From NCBI GenBank assembly GCA_963706515.1, contig CAVPMW010000024.1, positions 1 to 57,998 of the forward strand: DNA of 57,998 nt, written 5' to 3'. The first letter of the stretch is position 1. Every line of letters starts with the position of its first letter. This DNA comes from CAVPMW01 sp963706515. GTDB taxonomy: Bacteria; Chloroflexota; Anaerolineae; Anaerolineales; UBA4823. Positions 1 to 10,042 of this stretch are shown here, one piece after another. Below the pieces are notes generated by a model that worked only from the letters and a program-made list of their open reading frames with translations, was not told the DNA's origin and searched no databases. The position numbers were made by a program, and so were the translations under genes.

Positions 1-551
1 TTTTCAGCCGCAGCGATGTACATTGCCCAGATGATGGCTGCTGGCGAGTTGATCGTCATGCTGGTGGAGACCCGATCGAGCGGGATATCCGCCAGCAGGA
101 TTTCCATATCCCTGAGGGACGAGACCGCCACGCCGCACTTACCGAACTCGCCCAGGGCTTCGGGGGCGTCGCTATCGTAACCCATCAAGGTAGGCAGGTC
201 GAAGGCGATGGAGAGACCGGTCTGGCCCTGCTCCAGCAGGTATTTGAAGCGAGCATTGCTTTCTTCAGCCGTGCCAAACCCGGCAAACATGCGCATGGTC
301 CATAGCCGGCTGCGGTACATGGTGGGGTGGATGCCACGCGTGAACGGGTATTCACCCGGCAGCCCCAGGTCTTCCAGGTAATCCAGCTCGCTAACATCCA
401 GAGGGGTGTAGAGGCGCTCGACCGGTTCGGATGAGGTGGTAATGAATTCCGGCTGGCGCTCGGGCAGGCGCGACCGGCTGTTCTGGAGAGTGATCTCCTC
501 CCACTTTTCCTGCGCCTGGCGCAGCTCCTCAAGTTTTTGGCGGTCGTACAT
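1..551 (-). CDS. methylmalonyl-CoA mutase large subunit, N-terminal part (cut by window edge)
   Basis: Reading leftward from ATG 551 gives 183 codons with no stop before the window edge, so the C-terminal part lies outside. The protein shows the opening of the mutase TIM barrel: TRGIHPTMYRSRLWTMRMFA, then the AFDLPTLMGYDSD stretch and STSMTINSPAAIIWAMY, all hallmarks of methylmalonyl-CoA mutase. The enzyme interconverts methylmalonyl-CoA and succinyl-CoA with adenosylcobalamin, in propionate, odd-chain or branched-chain catabolism. A GAGGAG Shine-Dalgarno sits just upstream of the start. The B12-binding domain, if fused, is not visible, so large-subunit versus single-chain form cannot be decided; related isobutyryl-CoA mutases are a less likely alternative. 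No frameshift is seen. Confidence 0.93.
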   Translation of the reverse strand, partial: MYDRQKLEELRQAQEKWEEITLQNSRSRLPERQPEFITTSSEPVERLYTPLDVSELDYLEDLGLPGEYPFTRGIHPTMYRSRLWTMRMFAGFGTAEESNARFKYLLEQGQTGLSIAFDLPTLMGYDSDAPEALGEFGKCGVAVSSLRDMEILLADIPLDRVSTSMTINSPAAIIWAMYIAAAE

Positions 552-632
552 GTTTTTCTCCTCGGCAGCATTCGATTATAGCACGCACTTTGCCAGGGCG
601 CTAAACTCGGGAGCGGCGCGCAGCCCATATTG

Positions 633-661
633 TTGACGCTGACCGGTGCACATGGTACAAT
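633..661 (+). promoter_or_regulatory. sigma-70-type promoter of tRNA-Glu
   Basis: TTGACG at 633-638 and TACAAT at 656-661 are separated by exactly 17 bases, and the predicted start point falls a few bases before the mature tRNA at 675. This spacing and position make it the likely tRNA promoter. Confidence 0.7.
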
Positions 662-674
662 CTTTGCGCTTCAC

Positions 675-747
675 GCCCCCATCGTCTAGGGGCCCAGGAC
701 GTGGCCCTCTCAAGGCCAAAACAGGGGTTCGAGTCCCCTTGGGGGCA
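675..747 (+). tRNA. tRNA-Glu (anticodon CTC)
   Basis: The 73-base sequence folds as a cloverleaf. The acceptor stem pairs GCCCCCA (675-681) with TGGGGGC (740-746), and A747 is the discriminator base. The anticodon stem is TGGCC/GGCCA with loop CTCTCAA, so the anticodon is CTC and reads GAG. The T arm is AGGGG, loop TTCGAGT, CCCCT. The 3' CCA is not encoded. Confidence 0.97.
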
Positions 748-815
748 CAGCGAGTAGCGAAAAATTGGGTGTGATCTAGCGCATGCGCCGGAGCACATCC
801 TTTTTTTGGCTTTAT

Positions 816-824
816 TGCTATAAT
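816..824 (+). promoter_or_regulatory. extended -10 promoter element upstream of the aldo/keto reductase
   Basis: TGCTATAAT (816-824) matches the extended -10 form TGnTATAAT and lies about 35 bases before the ATG at 860. No good -35 is present, which is typical of extended -10 promoters. Confidence 0.5.
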
Positions 825-859
825 TTGCAGAGAAATTTAACTGAAAGAAGGAAAATTCC

Positions 860-1856
860 ATGGCTTTCACACGCACTCTCGGTCGTTCGGGAATTGAAGT
901 CAGCGCTTTGGGGATGGGCTGCTGGGCGATCGGCGGACCGTTTTGGGAGGGTGAGACTCCGCACGGCTGGGGGAAAGTGGATGATAACGAATTGATGCGC
1001 GCTGTCCAGCGGGCAATCGACCTGGGGATCACTTTTTTCGACACGGCGAATGTCTACGGAGCGGGACACAGCGAGCGCGTGCTCGCACGCGCGTTGGCTG
1101 GACGCCGCGCTGAGGTGGTGATCGCTACCAAGTTCAACGCGCTGTTTGACGAGTCCACCCGCCAGGTAACCGGTTCCGACCCGTCGCCTGCCGGCATCCG
1201 CAAAGCGTGCGCAGACTTCCTTGCGGCGGCTAGATACGGACTATATTGACCTCTACCAGTTCCACGATAACGGCTTCCCTGTGGAGCGTGCGGGACCGGT
1301 GCGCGAGACCCTGGAAGAATTGGTTCAGGAAGGCAAGATCCGCGCTTATGGTTGGAGCACCGATTTCCCCAAAAGCGCCGAGTTTTTTGCGGCTGGAAAA
1401 AAGTGCTCTGCTATTCAGCTCCAATTGAACGTATTCGATGATAACCCGGAAGTGCTGGCGATATGCGAAAAATACGACCTGGCGGCTATCAACCGCGGCC
1501 CGCTGGCGATGGGCTTGCTGACCGACAAATACAGAGCCACGACGCAGACCTCGGTCGATGATGTGCGCGGTGTGAAAAGCCCGGGTTGGATGAAATACTT
1601 CAAGGATGGTCAGCCGAACCCCGAATTTTTAGACCAGCGGGCAGCAGTCCGGGAGATTCTTACCAGCGGCGGGCGGACCGTTGCCCAGGGCGCGCTGGCC
1701 TGGATATGGGCGCGCAGCCCTAAGACCCTGCCTATTCCGGGCTTCCGGACGACAGCGCAGGTTGAAGAGAACTGCCGGGCGCTGGAGTTTGGACCTCTGG
1801 CTGCGGAACAGATGCGAGAGATCGAGCTGATTTTGGCGCGCAAGCAAGCCGTGTAA
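860..1856 (+). CDS. aldo/keto reductase (one frameshift near 1210)
   Basis: NAD(P)H-dependent oxidoreductase of the aldo/keto reductase superfamily. The first frame carries GMGCWAIGG and the DTANVYGAGHSE motif with the catalytic Asp and Tyr, followed by VVIATKF with the catalytic Lys. The second frame carries DTDYIDLYQFH with the active-site His, and the C-terminal PIPGF cofactor segment. The two halves join if one T is removed from the CTTCC run near 1208, giving about 331 residues, the usual family length. AAGGA precedes ATG 860. The substrate cannot be told from sequence; the closest groups act on aldehydes or sugar-like ketones. It appears monocistronic behind the tRNA gene. Confidence 0.88.
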
Positions 1857-1879
1857 CATCGCGAGCATGGGCACCCAAT

Positions 1880-2189
1880 TCATTCAGACTGGGCGACGAC
1901 CTCATAATGCACGACGTTTGGCTCAAATTCGAGTAAAAAATCCTTGTCTTCCGGATAATATTTTGCCGTTTCTACCGCTTCTCCGGCAAAACCTTTAATC
2001 GCTTCGAGATTCTCCCAAAACGTCAGGGTGATGAAGTGGGTAACATCTCCCTCGCGCGCGCTCGAGAATATAAACCTTTAGATTGCCGGGGACAGATTGG
2101 TAGTCTGGGATCGCGCGGGCTGTGGTGAACTCGCGGTACTGTTCCGCTTTGGTTGAGGGCACTCTGCCATGCCATATTCTGGCGATCAT
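1880..2189 (-). CDS. antibiotic-biosynthesis monooxygenase-like (ABM) small protein, frameshifted
   Basis: A small dimeric alpha/beta-barrel type protein of about 102 residues. The start at 2189 has a strong SD (GGAGGTTATCT then ATG) and begins MIARIWHGRVPSTKAEQY. The frame breaks in a GC dinucleotide run near 2050 and continues as GDVTHFITLTFWENLEAIKG and then FAGEAVETAKYYPEDKDFLL to the stop at 1880. The pattern of xARxWxGxVP followed by xxITxFWxSxExIxxFAG is typical of ABM-domain and DUF4286-like proteins whose substrates are usually unknown. It converges on the aldo/keto reductase. Function is not predicted. Confidence 0.7.
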
Positions 2190-2637
2190 AGATAACCTCC
2201 TATTTTTGGTTTGGTGATATTGCTCCGGGTAAGTTGGATTATAACCTTGCCTCTCCGCAATAGTCTTAAACCAGCATTGTTCCTTAACGAAATTCCGAAC
2301 AATTCAACCGTAAAGCCGAAGCGACCTGGCTCGGATTAAGGTATCATACTGCCTGCATCTATCCTTCGGGCATAGAGGCAATCTCAAGCTGGGACTGATC
2401 TGGTTATGCGTGTATAATGTGTTGCTTCCTCCCTTTAGCAGGTTAATGTCGACGTCATCGCCGGATACTTAGAGCTTTAGGAGAGGCTGATCCGCCAATT
2501 TGGAAGTTGATTTTCAGCGCACTTCCTGGTCGTCTCCATTACATCTGAAGTAGCTCCGGTCTGGCTTTGGAACGGCATATAGGAACGATCCAATATCGAT
2601 GGGCTGACCGAGTTGATCTGGGAGTTTTGATTAATTT
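2190..2637. other. intergenic region, no gene seen
   Basis: About 450 bases separate the divergently transcribed ABM-like gene and the permease. I see a TATAAT at 2413-2418 without a convincing -35, and a weak hairpin near 2360-2385. No ORF with a ribosome binding site and no recognisable riboswitch core was found; in particular the conserved c-di-AMP (ydaO) motifs are not evident. Confidence 0.5.
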
Positions 2638-4474
2638 ATGTTGTTATCAATTCTGTTTCTAGTCGTTATCTTTTATATATCTTTCCGCCTTTCACCGCGT
2701 GAGCGTGAGGAGGATGCTCATATCCATGGCGCCGGACAGATCGGCCTGCTGGCTGCCGTGGCCCTGTTCGGCGTCGATTATTTCACCTCGTTCTTCTACG
2801 GCACCGGAGAAATGATGAGCGCCCTGGAGCCATATGGCTTGCAGAAATACGCTTTAATCCCGGTGGTGGTTATCGCCGTGGCAAACTTCGTCTTCGGCGC
2901 ATTGTACATTTACTCACTTGGGATTTTCAATGAAGGGGGCGGATCCTACACGGCTTCGATGCGCTACTTGAAGCCCACCCTGAGCCTGATCGTGGCTGTG
3001 ACGTTGCTCGAAGACTATATTCTGACGATCGTCGTGTCTGCGCTTTCAGGCGGCGACCAGCTCCTTTCTGTCCTGGGGCTGTATGGCACGAGCTGGATCT
3101 GGCATTTTGCGATCGGCGCGCTGCTGGCGTTTGTCACCTGGTACCTTACCATTCGCGGGCGCGGTGAGTCCTCGCGGGTCGTGTTCACCTTGTTAGGTGT
3201 ATTTGCTTTCATGACGGTCGCAATGGGGATTGGCCTGATGTTAGCCAATTATAGGGGCGTTCCCGCCGGTGCCTGCGACCGATACTATCACACACGTCTC
3301 GATCGGACAGGCATTGATGCACCTGCTCACCGCGTCGATGAAAGGTATGGTCGCTCTGACTGGTCTGGAGGCAATGTCGAACGGCATCCAGTTCGTGAAA
3401 AATGAAGATGCCGGGATCGTAACCTGGGGGAAAAAGAAACTGCCTCGCTTCAATAAATTGTGGGGATTTTACAGCGGAAAATCTGGCATCGGGCGTTTCG
3501 TCCAGACCTCCTTTTTATTCTACGGCGGTCTTACTACCTTGTTCTTATCTTATTTTGCAGTGCGTTTCAACGTTTTCGATGGGACATTAGGGCGCACGCT
3601 GGTGGGCAATCTGGCGTATTTGGGGTTTGGGCAGTTCCAGGGCGGCACTCTCCTCTTTTGGGCTTACCAGCTCCTGGCAGTGGTTTTACTGGCTGCCGCT
3701 TCCATGACTGCTTTCCAGGACGCTCAGGCGACAGAATGGCGCGACGTGGCTATCGGAGAGATCCCGGAAGCCATCATCTATCGTGATCCGCGCGGGACGT
3801 TTACCCGCTCGGTCACAGCTACGTTCATTGTTGCCGTAGTGATCATGCTGATCGTGCGCGGGCGAACTACGGTTGCCGCCCCATTTTACGGTGTAGGGGT
3901 GTTCTTGCCGATTACGGTGATGGGCCTGGCGATCCGCCAGCATATCAAGCATAACTATACCGGCAAGGTTAAAAAATGGGGGATGGCAGGCGCGACTTTC
4001 GCCGCCGCCCTGGCAGCTACTGTATTCATCGGTCAGATCGCTGGCAAATGGAGCGAAGGCGGCTGGGTACGGCTAGTCACTTTTACTACCCTTTTCCTGG
4101 CCGCCCACCTGCTCCTGATCTCCCCGCTGGGATATCGCAATCCACCCCAAATCCACCGCATCGTGCGCGATAAAGCGCGGGTGCGCGGTGCGATGGCCTC
4201 CATCGTTGAATGGCAATCCTTGAAGATGCAGGAATATCGCTACTCGCTGCTGCAGAGGATAGCCATTGTGGTTTCCCGCGGCTTCCAGATATTTGGAGTG
4301 TATCGTCCCTTACGCTATTCTCCGCCACCAGCAGCGGCTGGCGATTATGACCACGCCCTGCATGTGGACCATCCCGAAGCCCCTTCATTCCTCGACCAGT
4401 ACCTGGATCAGCCAGACGAGCCTGGTCCGGGAGGTAAACCGAAAGAACCGAAGGAGTCGGAGACTAACCCATAG
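2638..4474 (+). CDS. APC-superfamily permease, KimA-like (one frameshift near 3257)
   Basis: A polytopic membrane protein of about 611 residues with roughly twelve hydrophobic segments and a charged Pro-rich cytoplasmic tail. The early FGVDYFTSFFYGTGEMM and NEGGGSY segments and the later GLEAMSNGIQF and FYGVGVFLPIT segments resemble the APC-type K+ importer KimA of Bacillus rather than classical amino-acid permeases. The frame breaks at GTTCCCGCC near 3257; removing one C restores a continuous reading frame into the second half. Two TrkA-type K+-sensing proteins lie in the same strand block, which supports K+ or another monovalent cation as substrate. That assignment is inference; amino-acid transport remains possible. 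Confidence 0.72.
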
Positions 4475-4541
4475 GTAGGGAAAGTGCTTTCCAGCGGAGA
4501 TATAATTATCCCGGTTTTGATTTTCAGTCCAACAGGAACGG

Positions 4542-5699
4542 ATGAACATGCCGAAAGAATCGAAGCCAGCCAAAACGGTCGCGGAACGAACGAATTCACA
4601 CGCGGGAACAACCACTCCTACCAGCTATCTGGCTAAGGAGTACGAGGCGCTTAATGCTCTGATGGACATGCAGTCAAACATGGTCCAACGCTTTTTGGAG
4701 ACCCAGGCACAGAGGGTGGTAGATGCCTGGCTGAGCCATTCGTCACAGCTCCGTTTTACACTGCCTGACCGGGTTGTGTTCAAACCCAGCGATTCAGACG
4801 ACGCACAAACCCTGCAATTGCCGGCAGAAGAGCGGGAACAGATGGTGGGTGGGTTGATGGATCGGCTTACCCGTACCGATATTGGGGCAACTTTCCGGGA
4901 GAAACTCTCCGAGCTGGAAGCCTCGCCCAATCCAGCCGTCGCTACCGCGGCAGGGTTGATCCGTTATAAGACCGCCCATCACATGGTTTACTCGATGCTT
5001 CCCTCCGGTCGCAGTGTAACTTATCGTGCTGAGGGAGGGGATGAGATTCCGAGCATACCTGTTGAAGGTGAGCTTCAGCCAGAATCGGCAATCACCGCGG
5101 CGACAGATGCGATTGTGGAGCTCGACCCGGGCAGCGCTGAAGAGGGTCGGGGCGAGCTTTTGGTGCCATATGTGCCTGCAGCCAGGCGCTTTTTCTTACC
5201 CCAATGGGTAGCTTTCGATGAAAAAGACCATCTGCTGGTCGGAGCGGTGAATGAGGCAGAGGCGAACGTGGCTTCCATGCAGCGCTATCTGGAGGTGCTG
5301 CACGGCGCAGTGGCCCTGGCGCCCTATATGGTAGTAGATGAAGCCTATCAGCAAAAACGCTATGGCATCCTGGGTCAGCTCGTCAACCAAGGGCGTGCCC
5401 TGGCGCGCTACGAGACGCGAGAAATCATCAAGAACATTAAAAAACGGGCGTCTGCAGGGAGCCTGAATCGAGGATTAAGCTTGAGCCTGCCCTACTTCGA
5501 CGACCAGGATTTAGTGATGAGGACGCGCGATTTTGAAGTTATACCCGCTGGAAGGATTATGTTCGTCCCGGGGTTAGTCGTGCGGGCTGCGCTCCAGGAG
5601 GAGGTGAAAGTTGCCCAGGATACGCGACTTAGCGCTTCTACCCGCAAACACTTGCTTTCAGAGCTGGATAGGTTAATAAAAGGATTTGAAAATTTCTGA
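4542..5699 (+). CDS. hypothetical protein of the ion-transport block
   Basis: An intact 385-residue soluble-looking protein that I do not recognise. It has a Ser/Thr/Lys-rich first 30 residues, an acidic helical middle (residues about 85-130), and no signal peptide or membrane segment. A later stretch, LLVPYVPAARRFFLPQWVAF, precedes an Asp/Glu-rich loop, and the C-terminus is amphipathic helical. Two in-frame ATGs (4542, 4548) are possible; the AGGAACGG at 4534-4541 suits the second better. A TATAAT occurs at 4501-4506. It sits between the permease and the P-type ATPase on the same strand, so a role in membrane-transport regulation is conceivable but unproven. Confidence 0.6.
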   Translation: MNMPKESKPAKTVAERTNSHAGTTTPTSYLAKEYEALNALMDMQSNMVQRFLETQAQRVVDAWLSHSSQLRFTLPDRVVFKPSDSDDAQTLQLPAEEREQMVGGLMDRLTRTDIGATFREKLSELEASPNPAVATAAGLIRYKTAHHMVYSMLPSGRSVTYRAEGGDEIPSIPVEGELQPESAITAATDAIVELDPGSAEEGRGELLVPYVPAARRFFLPQWVAFDEKDHLLVGAVNEAEANVASMQRYLEVLHGAVALAPYMVVDEAYQQKRYGILGQLVNQGRALARYETREIIKNIKKRASAGSLNRGLSLSLPYFDDQDLVMRTRDFEVIPAGRIMFVPGLVVRAALQEEVKVAQDTRLSASTRKHLLSELDRLIKGFENF

Positions 5700-5804
5700 G
5701 TAAATCCCAAAATTTACCGACGAACCGCGGCTAGTGCTTTGTCCAGGCTCAATGTTGAATTTGAAGTCTGAGCTCCGAAAAATTTCTGGTATATACTAAC
5801 AATT

Positions 5805-8670
5805 ATGGACGCCAGTCCGATCTACAAGCTGCGGCCTGTCGAGGTCTATACTGCCCTGGAGACCTCGCCATCCGGTCTGACCGAGGGCGAGGTCTCTGCT
5901 CGCCAGGACCTTTACGGCAGCAACCTCCTGGTCGCTTTTCCCCCGGCTTCCCCCTGGCGGAACATCTATCGCTACGTTCTGAACCCTCTATCTATACTGC
6001 TCTGGGTCGCCGGATTTGTCGCCATCCTGCTGGGCGAGCCGGAGCTTGGGCTGGTCATCTGGGTGCTGATCCTGGTGAACGCGGGTTTTTCTTTCTGGCG
6101 CGAATACCAGGCGGGGCTGGCTATGGATGCGCTGCGCAGCCTTTTGCCGGCTTACGCGCGCGTGATCCGCGGGGGCGTCGAAATCCAGATCCCAGCTGCC
6201 CAGGTGATCCCAGGCGATCTGCTGGTGCTGGCGGAGGGTGATAATATCCCGGCAGACGCGCGCGTGGTGGAAGAATATGGCCTGCGGCTCAACGATTCCA
6301 CGCTGACCGGAGATGCGATCGCTGTGCGCAAGTCAGCCGACGCCTCCATTCGTGAAGGGCTCAGCGACCTGGAGCGCCCAAACCTGGTCTTCGCTGGCAC
6401 CTCCGTTGTTTCCGGCACCGGTAAAGCAGTAGTGCATGCCACCGGCATGCTGACCCAGTTCGGCCGGATTGCCCACCTTACCCAGGCAGTCAAAGAGGAA
6501 CCCACTCCTCTGCAGGTCGAGCTTACCCGCCTTTCCCGCCGCCTGTTCTGGGTGGCAATTGCGATCGGCGCCCTGGTCTTTGTAGTCAGCCTGTTCGATA
6601 TTGGCCTGGGGACGTTTGAAGCTCTTTTGCTGGCGACCGGCGTACTGGTAGCAGCTGTGCCTGAGGGTCTGCCAGCCACTATCACGTTCTCTCTGGCGAT
6701 GGCCGGTCAACGCCTGGCGCAGCGCGGTGTTCTGGTCAAGAAGCTCTCTGTGATCGAGACGCTCGGGACGGTTTCCTCGATCTGCACCGATAAAAGCGGA
6801 ACGCTTACCCAAAACCAGATGACCGTGCGTGAGGTGTGGGTGGATCGCCAGCTGCTTACGCTGAGCGGAGTTGGCTATGAGCCAAAAGGCGAGTTCTCGC
6901 CGCAGCCTGTGGATAAGGCGGTTGCCACGGATCTGCAGGCGTTGCTTGCTGCCGCCACCCTGTGCAATAATTCGCGCTTGAGCCCACCCACCCCCGCCAG
7001 ACCGGCATGGTCCAGCCTGGGAGACCAGACCGAGGCAGCCTTGCGTGTCATGGCGCTCAAAGGTGGGATCAGCGAGGCCAGCCTTGAGCCGCTGCTCCCC
7101 CGCGTCCACGAGCTGCCTTTTGATGCCCGGCGCAAGCGCATGAGCACGATCCACCGGGTAAATTCAGCCGGACGGAGTATTGCGCCAGGGAGTCTACCGG
7201 TAGCTGACGTATTCAAGCTGACAGAAAGTAATTCCCAGATTGCTTTTGTTAAAGGTGCACCGCGGGAAGTACTCCAATTGTGCACTCACCAGCTCCTCGG
7301 AGACCAAATCCTCCCCCTGGATGACAGCTTGCGCAAAGAAATCCTGGGTGTCAACGATGAATTTGCCGCGAAAGGCTTTGCGCGTTCTGGCGCTGGCGTA
7401 TCGCGAGCTTCCGCCTCGGACAGGAGCCTACTCAGTAGATGGTATCGAGCAAGACCTCACCTTTATTGGTCTGGCAGGCATGCACGATCCCCCTCGCCCG
7501 GATGTATCCGAAGCTATCCAGACCTGCCTGAGAGCCGGCATCCGCCTGTACATGGTCACCGGTGATTACGGCCTGACAGCTGAATCGATGGCGAGGCGCG
7601 TGGGCATGCTGCGAGCACCGGATCCACAGATCGTTACCGGAGCAGAATTCGAGCTAATGAGTGACCTCGAGCTGCAATCTGTTTTGAAAGAGGACGTAAT
7701 CTTTGCCCGCATGGCGCCTGAACACAAACTGCGTCTGGTAGCCGCCTTGCAGGCACTCGGGGAGGTAGTCGCTGTCACCGGCGATGGCGTCAATGACGCT
7801 CCGGCGCTGCGCAAAGCAGATGTAGGTATCGTGATGGGCGTGACCGGAACAGATGTTGCCAAGGAAGCTGCCGACTTGATCCTGACCGACGATCGCTTCG
7901 CAAGCATCGTTACCGCAATAGAAGAAGGGCGGGCGGTCTACGCTAACTTACGCAAATTTGTCACCTATATTTTCTCCAGCAACGTGCCAGAGATCATTCC
8001 ATTCCTTCTGACTGCATTACTGAACATACCTCTGGCGTTGACGGTCAAGCTGGTGCTGCTGATCGACCTGGTGACAGATATGTTTCCAGCGATCGGTCTG
8101 GGAATGGAAAAACCTGAGCCAGATGTAATGAGCCACCCGCCGCGCCGCCGCGACCAGCCAATTATCGACCGCGGCCTGCTCTTACGTGCGCTTATCTGGT
8201 TGGGAGGCATTGAAGCGGTGCTATGCTACTCCGGTTTTTTTCTGATCTTTGCCTTATTCAACCCCGTACCGGCAGCCGGATTAGTCAGTCTTCCACTGGG
8301 GGCTGTCCGCCTTCCAGCGGGTGGCGTATTGCTATTAGCCCAAACCGTCTTTCTGGCAGGCGTAGTCATGGCGCAGGTAGGCAACGCGTTTGCCTCGCGG
8401 ACGGAGATCAACCGGGGCAGGTCCCTGGGCTGGTTCAGCAACTGGTTTCTGATCGCGGCAGTCCTCGCCGATATTGCGATCATCTTGCTATTGGTATATA
8501 TCCCACCATTGGCCAATATCTTTGGGTTGGTGCCGATCCCATATATCTTATGGATTTGGCTCGTGCTGTACGCTCCGATCTTATATGGATTGGATTGGCT
8601 GCGGAAGGCGGTTGCGCGCTGGTGGATCCGCATCCGTTATGTGGAAGGAATCAAGAAGGAGGAGCGATGA
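5805..8670 (+). CDS. P-type cation-transporting ATPase, P2 class (one frameshift near 7378)
   Basis: ATP-driven cation pump of about 954 residues with the N-terminal cation-ATPase domain, actuator domain (TGD at the LTGDAIAVRK site), phosphorylation motif DKSGTLTQNQ near residue 330, and hinge motif GDGVNDAPALRKADVG. M4 has PEGLP as in Ca2+ pumps, whereas M6 reads LIDLVTDMFPAI, closer to Na,K-type pumps, so the transported ion is uncertain. The frame breaks at GGCTTTGCGC (7377-7379); deleting one T restores the conserved sequence. TATACT ends 7 bases before the ATG and no SD is visible, so translation may be leaderless. The stop overlaps the start of the first trkA-like gene (ATGA), indicating co-transcription. 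Confidence 0.9.
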
Positions 8671-9323
8671 AAGTTATCATTATGGGTTGCGGGCGAGTTG
8701 GCGAGCAGCTTGCCCAACTTATGGCAGACGAAGGTCATGCTGTCGCAGTGATCGATCAAAATCAGGCAGCCCTGACGCGCCTGGGAGATAACTTCCGCGG
8801 GAGTAAGGTGAAGGGGATCGGCTTCGATCGCGATGTGCTGGTGGGGGCGGGAATCGAGCAGGCGGACGCCTTCGCCGCTACCAGCTCGTCCGATAACGCC
8901 AATATCATCGCAGCCAGGATTGCCCGCAATGTATTTCACGTCCCTCGGGTCGTGGCCCGCCTGTACGATCCCAGGCGGGCGGAGGTTTATCAACGCTTAG
9001 GCTTGTTGACCATCTCATCGACAATCTGGGGAGCAAGGCGCATCCACGAGCTGCTCACCCATTCCGAGCTGGAACCGGTGATGGTATTTGGCAGCGGCGA
9101 AGTCTGCCTGTTATCGATCGAAACGCCGCCGTTATTAGTTGGCCGGATGGTAAAACATCTCAACATCACCGGCGAGATCCAGACGGTGGCAATTTCTCGC
9201 CAGGGTAGGGCATTCATTCCGCTGACAGGTGCGGAGTTACAGGCAGGCGATACAATCCATCTGGCTGTCCTGGCAAGCTCGTTGGACCGGTTAAAAGAAT
9301 TGATGGGTTATACAGGAGGTTGA
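8667..9323 (+). CDS. TrkA family K+ uptake regulatory protein (first of pair)
   Basis: A 218-residue protein with an N-terminal RCK/TrkA_N Rossmann domain starting MKVIIMGCGRVGEQ (GxGxxG nucleotide-binding loop) with an acidic residue ending strand 2 (VAVIDQN), and a C-terminal TrkA_C domain from about residue 135. Such proteins bind NAD(H), ATP/ADP or c-di-AMP on the cytoplasmic face and gate K+ transporters. The start is ATG 8667, overlapping the ATPase stop and preceded by AAGGAGGAG; a longer upstream frame lacks family similarity. The next gene is only 3 bases downstream. No TrkH/KtrB channel subunit lies in the window. Confidence 0.9.
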   Translation: MKVIIMGCGRVGEQLAQLMADEGHAVAVIDQNQAALTRLGDNFRGSKVKGIGFDRDVLVGAGIEQADAFAATSSSDNANIIAARIARNVFHVPRVVARLYDPRRAEVYQRLGLLTISSTIWGARRIHELLTHSELEPVMVFGSGEVCLLSIETPPLLVGRMVKHLNITGEIQTVAISRQGRAFIPLTGAELQAGDTIHLAVLASSLDRLKELMGYTGG

Positions 9324-9326
9324 GCC

Positions 9327-9998
9327 ATGTTCGTGATTATCGTAGGCGGCGGAAAGACAGGAACACACCTGGCCCACCAGCTAATCGCTGAAAACCATGC
9401 AGTCCGTTTGATCGAGGTCCGACCGGAAGCAGTCGAACGCTTGAAAGCGGAGCTGCCAGCCGAGGTCGTAATTGCGGGCGATGGCAGCTCCCCAGCCACC
9501 TTGGAGCGCGCGGGGATCGACCACGCTCATGTGCTCGCAGCAGTCACCGGAGAGGACGAGTGCAACCTGGTGATCACCACCCTGGGGCGGTTTGAGTTCA
9601 ACGTGCCGCGCACAATTGCCCGAGTGAATAACCCCAAGAACGTTTGGCTGTTCACACCCGAGATGGGTGTGGACGTCGGCCTGAACCAGACCGATATACT
9701 GGCAAGGCTGATCGTTGAAGAGATGTCGTTGGGCGATATGATGACCCTGTTGAAGCTTCGGCGGGGTGAGTATTCGCTGGTGGAGGAAAAGCTGCCGACG
9801 ACTTCGCCAATGCTTGCAGCTCCCCTGAAGGATTTGGATTTACCGGAGACTTGCGTGATCGCTGCTGTGATTCGCGCCGGCAAAGTCCTTATCCCACGGG
9901 GTGATATGGTCTTCCAGCCAGAAGACGAAATCCTGGCAGTGGTGGACAATCAATCAATGGAAGAGCTGAAACGCTTATTCGGGTCGCGGCTTACCTGA
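9327..9998 (+). CDS. TrkA family K+ uptake regulatory protein (second of pair)
   Basis: A 223-residue RCK protein: MFVIIVGGGKTGTHLA gives the GxGxxG loop, RLIEVRPE the ribose-binding acidic residue, and residues about 140-215 form the TrkA_C domain. Its start follows the previous gene by 3 bases with AGGAGGT as SD. Paired small RCK proteins usually assemble a hetero-octameric ring on a TrkH-type channel, which is absent here. The ring may act on an unlinked channel or, as inference from gene order, on the KimA-like permease. The frame is intact, and the block ends at the MITE just downstream. Confidence 0.9.
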   Translation: MFVIIVGGGKTGTHLAHQLIAENHAVRLIEVRPEAVERLKAELPAEVVIAGDGSSPATLERAGIDHAHVLAAVTGEDECNLVITTLGRFEFNVPRTIARVNNPKNVWLFTPEMGVDVGLNQTDILARLIVEEMSLGDMMTLLKLRRGEYSLVEEKLPTTSPMLAAPLKDLDLPETCVIAAVIRAGKVLIPRGDMVFQPEDEILAVVDNQSMEELKRLFGSRLT

Positions 9999-10042
9999 CA
10001 GGCTGCGAGGTTCAGAAACCGAATGGAAAAAGCTTTATGTTA

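Noticed and set aside
2190..2637. c-di-AMP (ydaO) riboswitch before the KimA-like gene
   Set aside because: The conserved core motifs of that riboswitch could not be found in the leader.
8223..8666. Long 5' extension of the first trkA-like gene
   Set aside because: It overlaps the conserved last membrane helices of the ATPase; the true start at 8667 has a strong SD and begins at the Rossmann fold.
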